Shown here: positions 24,401 through 37,532 of the stretch, piece by piece
Layout: each line of letters opens with the position of its first letter
How positions within the stretch are numbered: position 1 is the stretch's first letter
Source of the DNA: Phallusia fumigata
Lineage: Eukaryota > Chordata > Ascidiacea > Phlebobranchia > Ascidiidae
Assembly (NCBI GenBank): GCA_008931825.1
Contig: QXVZ01011261.1
Coordinates: 1-64,000 of the forward strand
DNA length: 64,000 nt
Direction: 5' to 3'
Notes under the pieces: generated by a model
Databases searched by the model: none
Seen by the model: only the letters and a program-made list of their open reading frames with translations
Told to the model about the DNA's origin: nothing
Translations under genes and position numbers: made by a program

Positions 24401-27400
24401 GCACTGTCAACTTTTTACCCCAATTCACCCATCGGTTCACCCACAGGCCCCCAAAATGTAAAATTTTTAAAACGGCTATATTTAACAAAGTAAGTTACCT
24501 AGAAGTTTTNNNNNNNNNNNNNNNNNNNNNNNNNNNNNNNNNNNNNNNNNNNNNNNNNNNNNNNNNNNNNNNNNNNNNNNNNNNNNNNNNNNNNNNNNNN
24601 NNNNNNNNNNNNNNNNNNNNNNNNNNNNNNNNNNNNNNNNNNNNNNNNNNNNNNNNNNNNNNNNNNNNNNNNNNNNNNNNNNNNNNNNNNNNNNNNNNNN
24701 NNNNNNNNNNNNNNNNNNNNNNNNNNNNNNNNNNNNNNNNNNNNNNNNNNNNNNNNNNNNNNNNNNNNNNNNNNNNNNNNNNNNNNNNNNNNNNNNNNNN
24801 NNNNNNNNNNNNNNNNNNNNNNNNNNNNNNNNNNNNNNNNNNNNNNNNNNNNNNNNNNNNNNNNNNNNNNNNNNNNNNNNNNNNNNNNNNNNNNNNNNNN
24901 NNNNNNNNNNNNNNNNNNNNNNNNNNNNNNNNNNNNNNNNNNNNNNNNNNNNNNNNNNNNNNNNNNNNNNNNNNNNNNNNNNNNNNNNNNNNNNNNNNNN
25001 NNNNNNNNNNNNNNNNNNNNNNNNNNNNNNNNNNNNNNNNNNNNNNNNNNNNNNNNNNNNNNNNNNNNNNNNCCCCCTGGAGAACGCCACCTCTCTAGTT
25101 TTTATTGCAGTACTACGTAATAACTATGAAACCAAAACTGATCACAACCTATTAACACTGTTGACAATTATGTCATTAACTGCCAAGGAAATTGATGACA
25201 CAACACCCAATACTATACACAAGCAGTTAATAAAGACACATACATTGCAACAATAGGAAATAGAACATGTAGAAAAATATTATTTCAGCAGTTGTAGTGT
25301 ATGTATATTTGTTCCAAATGGGTATTTTTTCTTTTTCTTCCACTGCCACTGTAATTTTTTGTTTGCTACTGGCTTTAAATGTGCATTAATCTGAAGGCTT
25401 TGTTAAAACAAAAGAAGTCTTACTAATAACTAAGGCAATAATAAAAAGTCCTGCTAAAGGCAAGAAAAATTACTTTGTGACATTTAAAACATGTGTCCAC
25501 ACACTTCTCGGAACTCTTGTGTTACTTGTCTGTTGACTTGGTGCCACAAATTAAATGACATTGGCCTTTTGAATAAAATATTGTAAACTGTAATCTAACA
25601 TGTCTTGCATCTTTATAGTGTTTATATAAATTTTAGCTTTGTTGTAAATGTCACCATTGCAAACTGTCACATATCAGTTGATAGTGCTAGGAATCTTTTT
25701 TACACTTACAAAACGTGTAGTTACTTTAAAAGCAACAAATTTACAAGTCAATTTTTGGTTTTGTTCTTGTTAGGGTTTTATGGAAGGTGACATGAACTTC
25801 GCACCAACCTACAAGTATGATCCATTCTCTGATGATTATGATACAAGTGAAAAGTGCCGAACCCCAGCTTGGACAGATCGAATACTGTGGAAAAGACAAC
25901 CATGGGCTGAAATTTTTTGTCAGGTTGGAAAAATTTGTTAAACAAGCAACACCACCTTTCAACTTAAGTCCTTTCTTAAAGAGTCATGCAATAAAATGTG
26001 ACATTGTTTTTTTCACCAGTCACTTCATTGATTTTCAGTCATTTTAAGTTGCAAACATAAATTGAACAAAAATTTCTATCAGAGCAGTAGAAAAATTGTT
26101 CCCAATTCTTTGGTAATACATGTGTGACACAGCACAAAACTTGCATGAAACATGTGCAATTAGCAGTCAGAATATTTTATTTCCTACATTAAGGTAATTC
26201 CTGTTACCTTTTGTAATGCTTGTGCTTGCGTTTTTATTGTTAGTTTAAATATTCCTGGTATCGCAGGTGGAAAAAGATGATACTTTTGATGTGGGAAATT
26301 TGCAACGTTATGGTCGCACTGAATTAAAAACATCTGACCATAGGTAAGCATTTATGAGTAGGGGTTTTTAAACCTGCACCCCTGTGCATCTGCTACAAGG
26401 TGTCGCCAAAGAGCAGTTTTACCAAAACTCAACCTGTTGCATATAACTAAGTTTTGAAGTTGGACATTTTCATTCAAGAAAGGCTTGGTAGACCATGCAA
26501 GTTTTTTTATTGTGTTTACTTACCACTGTATATTGTGGTTAAGTGGTGATAAATTTGGCTTCAAACCTATGGGACAGTCAAAAAGTTAGTGAAACACTGA
26601 AATCACCTGATGTGGGATTGTTTCAAGTCCACACCATAATTACTAAATTTTCTGTTGTCGGATTATGGTTGTAATTAAACTTCTACAATGTGGCAGAATC
26701 TGTAGGTCTGCTTTGCCATTATTTGCAGTTTTATTGGGTCCCTGTCAGTGGTTGTCCCCCTAGCCTTAAAATTTTTTTTAATGTTTAATGGTGGTTTAGG
26801 TCACTAGAGAGTGCTATTTCCTCAGTACAATGATTTAAATCTATAAAACAAATTTTTTTTTGTGCTGAAAGTTGTGTTTTCCTCCTTTACTTATGTAATG
26901 TTGCATTTTAAGGCCAGTTGTTGCTGATATTGACATCAAAGTCATATCTGTGAATGAAGAAAAACGAAGCACGTGGCTTGATGAGATTAAACATAAGATT
27001 GAAGCCATAAACATTGCTGTATTTGTGTTCTTGGAGGGGGCAGCTTTTGATGAACAAATTTGCACAGAATTTCTTTATGCCAATGGATTGGAAGAGTTTA
27101 TAGGATCCAGGTAATTACACAACGCTCAAAATCTGTGTGAAATTCTTCCTTTTAGGAAAAAATGTAACAATAACTAAAAGCTGCGTATAAAAATGAGTCT
27201 AATGCAACCTATTTCGAATGTAACACCGTCACCCGGTTCTAGAAACAATAATACTAAGACCGACAATAACAATTCCCATGTTACAGTGACGTCATAAGGA
27301 TCTTTTTATTTAACTGTTTTTTTCCAATTTGTGCCTTAACTGCAACTTGGTCCAATGCATAACTAAACGCCACGTAAAAAGAATTTCACCTCGTCATTGG

Positions 27401-30400
27401 GGTTTCGTGTTTGCAGGACTCTACGTCAGTGTATAGTTGCTGTGTACGCAACATCGAGCAAAGCAAACGAAGCCCTCAAGTTGGACGGTTCCGTTTACCA
27501 GGATTACACAATACGTATATGCACTGCTGAAGGTATGATGAACTAATTGATAATTAACGTGCTTCATCAAATTTAACCGTTTGTAACCCCTTTGCACCTG
27601 ATAGTGGGGTGACCCTAAAAATATTTACCGCTCTTTAGTAAGGTGCTTTTATCGTTGCTAATGCTGCAGTAACGGCGTTGTTAGAAATTTCTCATTTACC
27701 TGCACAAAAAGACTAAAACGGTTCGGGTCAGTAAGTCGCTGCGCAGTTTTTAAAGCAAAAACTGTTGTTGTCCCCACCTTATGAATGTTTAAGTGTAAAG
27801 CATTTTTGATATTTGCCAGTTTCCAAAATCCACACCGTAAATCAAAAAAAATGACCTTGGAGCGGTGGTCGGCAAACTTTTATTACGAAGGCCCGAATTC
27901 TTTATTTATTCTTAACTGGGGCCCACGCAGTGTTTGTTCCATAAAATTCTTTTAAAAATTTCTCTCAACGCTAACCAAACTTTTTGTGTATAAAACCACA
28001 TTTCTTTTCAATAAAATTCACCAGTTAAATTCATGTCGAGTCCAGTACACATTACTTCGCTATTCATGTGTTCCAGACGTTGCCTGTTTCGTCACAATTC
28101 ATTTGTTACATAATAATACTTTTTGTCATGTCAAATAATAAATGTTTACAGTTGGTGTATGGTGTTAGAATGACTCTACATTTTGGCCCCGCTATCGCGT
28201 CAGGGACCATCCACCACGCAGCTAATTAAGAATGTGTGGCCCACTTAAAAGTTCTATGCGACCCACAGTTTGCCGACCACTTACTTAGAGCTTCGATATT
28301 ACATTGTCAGTTGAGCCTCATATTTCCGGCCCACCCGTCTGGCAAAATATTTGTTGATATTTTTTTGCAGTTGTATCACAGTGAAGGGGTGACAACGTGT
28401 ATTTTAATCCTTTGGTTAAATGCTGTCTTTATTTCTGTCAACAAAAACTTATCCATACTCCAATCAGGGGATGTTTGAAACCTGAAAAACTAAACAATTA
28501 CGTTTTTACATGCTCACGGTGAACCATAATGAAAAAACCTTTTCTTTCTTAAAGAGGGCGTCTTTTTTGCATTTGTCTAATTCGTCTCAAAATGTCATCA
28601 TGGCTCACCTAAACTGCATGGGTTACGATTTTTACAAAACTAAAATATTCTACGCCAGCAGAGACACCAAGCGAACTTTTTTCCAAAAAAATTTTGCTTA
28701 GCCGAACAGAATTTATAACTTTTTATTTGTCGTGTTATTTCTCAAGTTTCCTTTTTCCTCGTAGCTTTTCCCAAATGACCGAAAGTGAAAAGGATTGTGA
28801 AGTTAAAAGCGTTTAGTTATAAAGGGCTAATTGCAGCTGCCGTTGAACAGCCAGCGGTGCAGGAATTATTTTCATTTCTTGTATCTTTAACACCCGCGTT
28901 TGGCGCGAGCTGTTATGATTTGCTGTGTCTCCTCTATTACGCACTTAACTGCTCCGAGAATAAACTGTGCCACGTGACTTTTTCGAGAGGGACGTTTGCT
29001 TTTGGTTTGTGATAACGTACGTGGTCTTGACAGAACTGGTGTTATGGCATAACAATGCGCTTTGTTCTTGTGCGCTGTAGTTTTCCGCTGAAGTGTTTAC
29101 ATTGCTACGATTAATGCGTGGCAGAATGGAAACCGGCGGGCAAACATTAATTTGTTGCAGAGCGCATCCTGTTGGAACCAGCTCGCCTTGACTCACCCGA
29201 AGTCACCGGAACCGACCCTGAGTTAACCGGAATCGAACAACAGCAACAGGAGAGCGGCAGTGGCTTATCGAGGAGTCATTACTCCAGTGATAATATCAAA
29301 ACATTAAGCTCTGTTCATATCCCACGACCTAACTCAACGCCCTGCGTAATGAATCAAGCGTCGGACTTCGCCACCCAACCATCATCTCACCTTGAAAAAC
29401 CACCAGTGGCCTCTCGAAAACCACCACCCCGCCCTCCAGCTATATCCTCCCTTGTTTCAAAGCCGCAAAAAAATTCTCTTCCACCCACTGTTCCACCACA
29501 ACCCAAGTACAATCCACAACCATTACTTGATGGCGAGGTAACACCGGATGCAGCTACTGCTGTGAGTGAGATGGCAATGACGAACGGAAACTCCCCCGTC
29601 ATAAACATGGCCCATCTCGATTTTAGTGTGTTTGAAGAGGTAAGTTGTTAGTGGCAATGTCGCTAAAGAGACAACTTTTGTCTTATATACGTCAAACGCT
29701 TGGTCTGTAACGTAAAGTGGTCAGTACTGTAAAATTTGCTGGTACAAAAACAAGGTTTTTTTATGTAAGCATGCCAAATTATAAATTTCATAATTTGTTT
29801 GACCAATATCATATTTCTGTTGTTTTTGTCAACATGAACGAAGCCGCCTAAAATCAAGCCAAGGAAAACGTTGCCAAAGCGTCCTGCGCCCTGCCCTCCC
29901 AAAGCACCCCCCAATGCAGGTTCCAAGACAAATAGACCCAAGCCACCTCCACCACCAATCCTCCCATCAGATGTGCCAATTTTCGGTGACCCCTTCCAGG
30001 GAAGCCTGTCACAATCTTCAATGCCCCCNGCTAACGAGACAACTTTTGTGTCATATACGTCAAACTCTTGGTCTGTAACGTAAAGTGGTCAGTACTGTAA
30101 AATTTGCTGGTACAAAAACAAGATTTTCTGATGTAAGCATACCAAATTATCAATTTTTCTAATTATTTTGACCAATAACTTATTTCTGTTCTTTTTGTCA
30201 ACATGAACGAAGCCGCCTAAAATCAAGCCAAGAAAAACGTTGCCAAAGCGTCCTGCGCCCTGCCCTCCCAAAGCACCCCCCAATGCAGGTTCGAAGACAA
30301 ATAGACCCAAGCCACCCCCACCACCAATCCTCCCATCAGATGTGCCAATTTTCGGTGACCCCTTTCAGGGAAGCCTGTCACAATCTTCAATGCCCCCTCC

Positions 30401-30548
30401 ACTGATACCGTTTAATGCAACCAACACTGCAACAACTGCAAATGTTTGTGAAAACAATGTCAATGATCCCTGGACAGCGTCTGGGCAAGCGGGAAAATCG
30501 AACGTTACGCAGTCGTTTAGCACAAATTTCTCCGATTTTTTGGGCTAA
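15410..30548 (+). CDS. SYNJ1: Synaptojanin with two SH3 domains inside the 5-phosphatase domain
   Basis: Twenty-six coding exons: 15410-15530, 16060-16146, 16217-16371, 16443-16573, 16660-16774, 17919-18029, 18420-18565, 18642-18738, 18891-18996, 19735-19877, 20095-20244, 20613-20778, 21089-21222, 21353-21479, 21711-21871, 22557-22658, 22755-22846, 23289-23429, 23490-23682, 24029-24196, 25774-25923, 26267-26343, 26913-27110, 27417-27532, 29161-29639, 30213-30548. Phases agree throughout; about 1333 residues. Order: Sac1 lipid-phosphatase domain with CX5R at Cys387-Arg393 (CLDCLDR); 5-phosphatase opening WNVNGG (538-543); tandem SH3 domains (about 572-684); 5-phosphatase resuming at [11 protein letters not shown] (692-702), [21 protein letters not shown] (Asp841), PAWTDR, SDHR (956-958); an RRM-like region; a proline-rich tail with GDPF, NDPW and FSDF motifs. 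The family removes phosphates from PI(4,5)P2 during clathrin-vesicle uncoating. An acceptor-like TTTTTCAG ends at 15364 upstream of the ATG. The last exon is duplicated at 29844-30028. Confidence 0.95.
19392..19617. mobile_element. hAT-like miniature element in a synaptojanin intron
   Basis: Inverted ends are CATAGGCGTCGATT and, read inward from the right, CATAGGCGTCAATT. Flanking 8-mers CTCTGGAG (19384-19391) and GCCTGGAG (19618-19625) match at 6 of 8. The interior has a G-run and two inverted TAGGGTGGC blocks. An inverted partial copy is near 11710-11790. Confidence 0.7.
20527..20551. repeat. TA microsatellite
   Basis: An uninterrupted TA repeat of about 25 bp in the intron between synaptojanin exons 11 and 12. 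Likely length-variable; no function suggested. Confidence 0.9.
21353..22658 (+). other. Exons 14-16 of synaptojanin: tandem SH3 insertion cassette
   Basis: Exon 14 (21353-21479) encodes TLKDWL of the phosphatase, then the SH3 start YQALFEY. Exon 15 (21711-21871) completes SH3-1 ([14 protein letters not shown]) and begins SH3-2 (HVIHDF). Exon 16 (22557-22658) completes SH3-2 ([14 protein letters not shown]). SH3-1 keeps the ligand-pocket residues (ALFEY, Trp606, Pro619, Tyr622). SH3-2 is less canonical (first aromatic is His, last is Phe681) but keeps Trp661 and Pro678. The three exons total 390 nt and are bounded by phase-0 introns, and exon 16 alone (102 nt) is also symmetric. Skipping all three would lose TLKDWL. 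Confidence 0.9.
23028..23251. mobile_element. hAT-like miniature element in a synaptojanin intron
   Basis: The left end is CAGGGGTGTCCAAACT and the right end, read inward, CAAGGGTGGCCAAATG. The flanks GCTTGGTA (23020-23027) and GCTTAGTA (23252-23259) form an 8-bp duplication with one mismatch. No coding content. It lies in the intron between exons 17 and 18. Confidence 0.75.
23752..23863. mobile_element. Short hAT-like remnant in a synaptojanin intron
   Basis: The left end CAGTGGTTCCCACC and the right end, read inward, CAGTAACTCCCAACC are imperfect inverted repeats. Flanking 8-mers CCTTACGT and CCATACAT match at 6 of 8. At 112 bp it is probably an internally deleted relic. Confidence 0.5.
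24243..25105. mobile_element. Dispersed miniature element spanning an assembly gap
   Basis: It begins with a small palindrome (ccccttccatgaagggg) and carries the shared landmarks gttcccacgttttgg and cacccatcggttcaccca. It is then hidden by 563 Ns and reappears as ggagaacgccacctctctag, the reverse of the CTAGAGAGGTGG end seen near 6580. The gap probably covers the interior of the repeat; flanking synaptojanin exons 20 and 21 are complete, and the protein is contiguous across it. Confidence 0.6.
24510..25072. other. Assembly gap (563 N) in the intron between synaptojanin exons 20 and 21
   Basis: Run of Ns. The coding sequence on either side (ending GNIFK, resuming GFMEGDM) is contiguous when compared with the family, so no conserved exon is expected in the gap. 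Confidence 0.95.
27863..28282. mobile_element. hAT-like miniature element in a synaptojanin intron
   Basis: Both ends contain GTGGTCGGCAAACT as a 14-bp inverted repeat. Flanking 8-mers CCTTGGAG (27855-27862) and ACTTAGAG (28283-28290) match at 6 of 8. About 420 bp with no transposase frame. It lies in the 1.6 kb intron before the proline-rich exons. Confidence 0.7.
29662..30393. repeat. Direct duplication at single N (30029) spanning the last synaptojanin exon
   Basis: Bases 29662-30028 and 30030-30393 are copies with scattered substitutions in intron and exon. The exon part of the first copy is 29844-30028, cut off by the N; the complete last exon is in the second copy (30213-30548). Substitutions in the coding part look silent (for example TCC/TCG, CCT/CCC), as expected for two alleles. 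Confidence 0.85.
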
Positions 30549-30892
30549 ATGTTGTTTGTTCCTTATTTATACCTTTTACCAATATATAGATATGTTGTGC
30601 AATAATTTATACACACCCACGCATATGTTGTGTTTTGTAAATATAGGCAAGCGTTTCACATAATTGTGCTTATATTTATGTTATTTTAGTTTGTCGAGGC
30701 AAAACCAGGTAGCTGTCATTTCGTTAAAATCCAGTATTTTGCATGACTGCGGTTTTGTTGACATTTTTTGACATCATTACTCTAGTATTTATGCTATTAG
30801 CGTTTCCATGTTTATATGTGCAATTGACTGTATAGCTTGTGGTTTTTCATGTTGCTAAATGTTTTTTTATGTGTTCTCCAACCCGATAAATG

Positions 30893-30898
30893 AATAAA
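30893..30898 (+). terminator. Candidate polyadenylation signal of synaptojanin
   Basis: AATAAA about 345 nt after the synaptojanin stop codon, the first canonical signal downstream. Use inferred from position. Confidence 0.45.
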
Positions 30899-33800
30899 AT
30901 CTTCATGCTTTACAGCCAAATGAATGTGGTCGCTAGTTGTCGCATAAGAACTAAAACCTCGACCAAACTGGTCAAGTAATGTCTTGAAAGTTTCCGCATA
31001 AATATCAATCACTAGTTTTTTCGACACCTGTAAATTCAAGGCGCCAAATAGGAATTGCCAGCGAAAGTAAAAGCTTAACCCCGCTATATTAATAGCTTGC
31101 AGTCTACAGCCAACGCTTTACATCCGTAAGCATCGAATAATACCGCACCAGAAACGGTGGCGTTCTCACACCGACAATGAGGACAGGACAAACTTTAATC
31201 AAAAGGTGGCGAGATGTTATCTGGCAATCATCGTTTCCACAGAAGGAATTGTCGACCACTATCAGAGAATGAGTTACCGCATGCGATGAAAGACCGGCCC
31301 AGATGACGTTCTGCCTCAGCTAGTTATTGACACACGGTCTGAATCAACGGGAAGGGAATTTACACAATGGAAATGATTACCTTCGTTTTGGGAATGTGAG
31401 TTCCAGACAGTCATTACCAAAGCTAGAAAAAATGTAATTATGCCCGCTCCAGTTATGAAATGTGTTAGAAAATAGGGTGTTTATTAAACCTGACAACAAT
31501 GGGAACATGTAGCAAAAAAACTAAACGTGTCACTTCTATGAACCGTCCACAAGCAAAATGAGCGATAACAAATTACAGAACCGGGCCTTACTAACATTGA
31601 TGAGTCAGAACTTAATCTGTTTCCTTTATTTTGTGTAAAAAATACGCTAAGGTTTTAAACTGCTGAAAACTGCTACCCAACAAAAATCACTTGCAACAGT
31701 TAAACTTTTAATGCAACGGAAAATGCAAAACTTACGAATAAAAATTGACATAACTAACTTAAACGCTTATTTTTTTTAGTTTTACCTGCATTACGTGATT
31801 TTGATCACTACTAGGATTGTTGGTAATGTCAACCCAATCCAGCCTCCAGTATGCTACGACTAAAAATAACTTGTATTTGTAAACATAGGTTTGATGTGTG
31901 TGGTTGCGTGCCGCAATAAGAACAATGAGCAATGCAAGCGTATTTCACTTCTCAGTTGAACGTTGAAAGTTCGGGGTCAGGTTTGAGACTGTCTGCTGAC
32001 GTCAAAGCCACCACAGACGTCACGCTTGAATGGAAACACTGCCTCAACATCACCACGCACAGAGTAAACTTGCCTTTTTGCTGCCCGGGATATTTCTAGA
32101 AATTTGTTGTATCGTCGACGAAGATATTGTACATTTTTAATAGTTGGCATTGTCCGTGCCACAGTATGTTTTAATTGTAAATGTGCCAAAGTTTTGCGGA
32201 TATATCTCTAGTCAGATGTAAGCTCAATTCTAAAATAAGAAAAATTTTGTTTGATACGCCTGAGCACAACCAACAAAACTGGAATTTGCCAAGGTGAAAG
32301 GATAAAAAACGCAGATGCATGCGAAAATTGGAACAGAAATACTACCCGAAGGCGTAAATCGACATTAACATTTTTACCTGCAAGCTGCTTAAAGTACAGA
32401 TTTACCGATTCATTATATTTAACTACAAGACTCGCACGATAATAGTTTCATAAGGTTACCTGCGGCCCTAATCCATCGTTTCCCTTGTGGTAAGGCGCTC
32501 TTATGTCCTGCACCGACCATACCGCTCATCATCTAAATAAGGCGGATGACGTAACTGTGACAGATATTTTATACCATGCGTCTGCGTTGATGCCTAAACA
32601 GATAAGGCGTTGCTCAGTACACTGCTTATGGGCACTTGGTTCAAATTAAAGTGACAATGCGTTACAAACGTTACATCATATTGGCAATTGGGTTAATCTC
32701 AAAAACACAAGAAAGTTTAAGGGCGTTGTTCCAGGCATACACACAATTTGAAAATAAGGTGCAAATTAAATTTCAGCAGCGTTTTGCCAAAGGACACAAT
32801 TTTAAAGGTTCCCCGATCCGGTCCACCTTACACATTTTCATCTCATGTCAACAAGAGAAATACGATCATGTCGTAGGGCGTTAATGTTTAACTACAGTTG
32901 CTTGAAGACTTACAGGAAGTTAAGGTTTGTACAGTGAACGCGATAGTCAACAAAACAGCGCGTTTCTATCACGAGTTGAAGCAGTAATATGACTATTTAC
33001 TTTACTCACATGGCCTTGCCTTGCATTTACAGGCCGCAATTAAAGGGGGAGATATATCTTTGAAATGTTTCCGTGTCCTTGTTCGGCATTGTTTATAGCT
33101 TGATTTCCTGCTTCCTTCAACGCAATTTCCCTACTCGTTTTCTTCCACGTCTTTCCGCGAGTTGAAAGTTTCTCCCTGAAGCAAAGATGTCAAGGCTGAA
33201 ACAGTTTAACCTGTACGTCGCCCCAGGCAACGGAAACTAAGCCTCACTGCCCAATTATGTAAATTAACATCATAAATTCGATCGCAACAAGATTTCTTTT
33301 GGGGGAATATAAAAATTCAAGGGCAAACACCTACATTGTTGTCCGTAACTGATTAAAGCGAAACAAAAACGCATCTTCTCTAGATTGACAGATTTGATGA
33401 AATTTAACTGTTTTGCGCAGTATTTTTGGATTGCACTTTTTAGTATAATGTGTAATTCGCTAAACGGCTGTCCAGCTTTAGGTTATGACGTTATTTTTCG
33501 CTTTGGGTTTTCGCGAGTCAAAGTTTCTAAGCCGGCAACTTTTTTTCGTGTTTTCCTGTTAATCGCTTCGGTGCGCTGACGCGATAAAACTTGAATCTCT
33601 TTTTTTCTCATGGACATGCGCAGCATGCGTTGCCCGCCCGCACACACCCGCACTCTAGCCGCTGTGCGGCGCGGCCTGTGGTTGTGCTGGTTTAAATACG
33701 AGTCCTTTCGTCAAACATCAAGTCAAATGAAACTGGTTGTCGATAAGGAAACATCGAGTAATTGCCTTAACTTTTTTGCAGTTGCATGGAAGTGTAACCG

Positions 33801-33907
33801 GTCCAGAATTGTAAGTAATAACTATTATTATTACGTTTCGCAGATTTTCAATCAATAAAGAGATATTACGCTGTCGGAGCTAGTATTTTCTAAGGCTGAC
33901 CTGTGTG
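30899..33907. other. Intergenic region upstream of SoxE
   Basis: No exon was recognised. The last 300 bp (about 33610-33700) contain a GC-rich patch with CCCGCCCGCACACACCC and GCGGCGCGGCC, unusual in this AT-rich window, which may mark the SoxE promoter. No TATA box could be placed with confidence. The rest is unique-looking AT-rich sequence with few repeats, as expected of a regulatory region for a developmental gene, but that is inference. Confidence 0.4.
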
Positions 33908-36792
<2,885 letters not shown>

Positions 36793-37526
36793 TTTTCCCT
36801 TGTGTATTGGTTGTGTTGCTATTGGTCCAAGAGTTTATCACAGTTGTTAGCGCCCGATTTTGGTTCAAGTTCCACCAGATTTTAAGTCTGTCAAAGCTCA
36901 GTCCATATCTGTACCAATGACCACTGGCGTCGGTGTTATCAGCAAATTTAATTATTTTTGTATTTATTGGCTGAAAAAGCCAAACTTTTTCTTCTGTCGA
37001 TATTTATTTTGTTGATAAATTTGGGTGCCAGTCGCTATAGTGCTAAAGTTGCATTTGCCAACCCTACACCTTCTGTGAAATCTTTAATTTTTTTATTTTT
37101 ATATTCGTAAGTGGCCTTTGTGCGCTTTTATGTATTTGTTCCATATTTATGTACTGTAGCAGGCGGGCGTTTTCGCTTTATGTGCCGAATAATATGCGAA
37201 ATAACATTGATTTTTTTGTATTTTATGTAAACAGATTATAGTTTTTTAATTCTTTCCAATTGCAGCGAAGCGAATGATATTGTGAAGTGTGATATATTTT
37301 TGTTGTTTTAATTGAGCTTGCAATAGATAATGCAATGAAAAACTTGTTTTGTGATGGACTTGAGGTGTTGTGACAAGTAGAGCAGATGTCGTGTTCCGAA
37401 CACGACTTGCCACAAAATCTATGTAATTTGGGGGTGTCAAGAATATGTACATAGGTGGTCGTTTAATTATGGCCCAAACCAGAGTCGTCACGTTCAGGAG
37501 CGGTACTTTTTGAGGAAGGAAAATGG

Positions 37527-37532
37527 AATAAA
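37527..37532 (+). terminator. Candidate polyadenylation signal of SoxE
   Basis: First AATAAA after the SoxE stop codon, about 735 nt downstream. A long AT-rich 3' UTR would be implied. Positional evidence only. Confidence 0.3.

Noticed and set aside
24376-25098. Long open frames on both strands across the gap
   Set aside because: They are open only because Ns do not translate to stops.
29844-30028. Extra proline-rich exon in synaptojanin
   Set aside because: It is the duplicate of the last exon cut by a single N, better explained as an unmerged allele.
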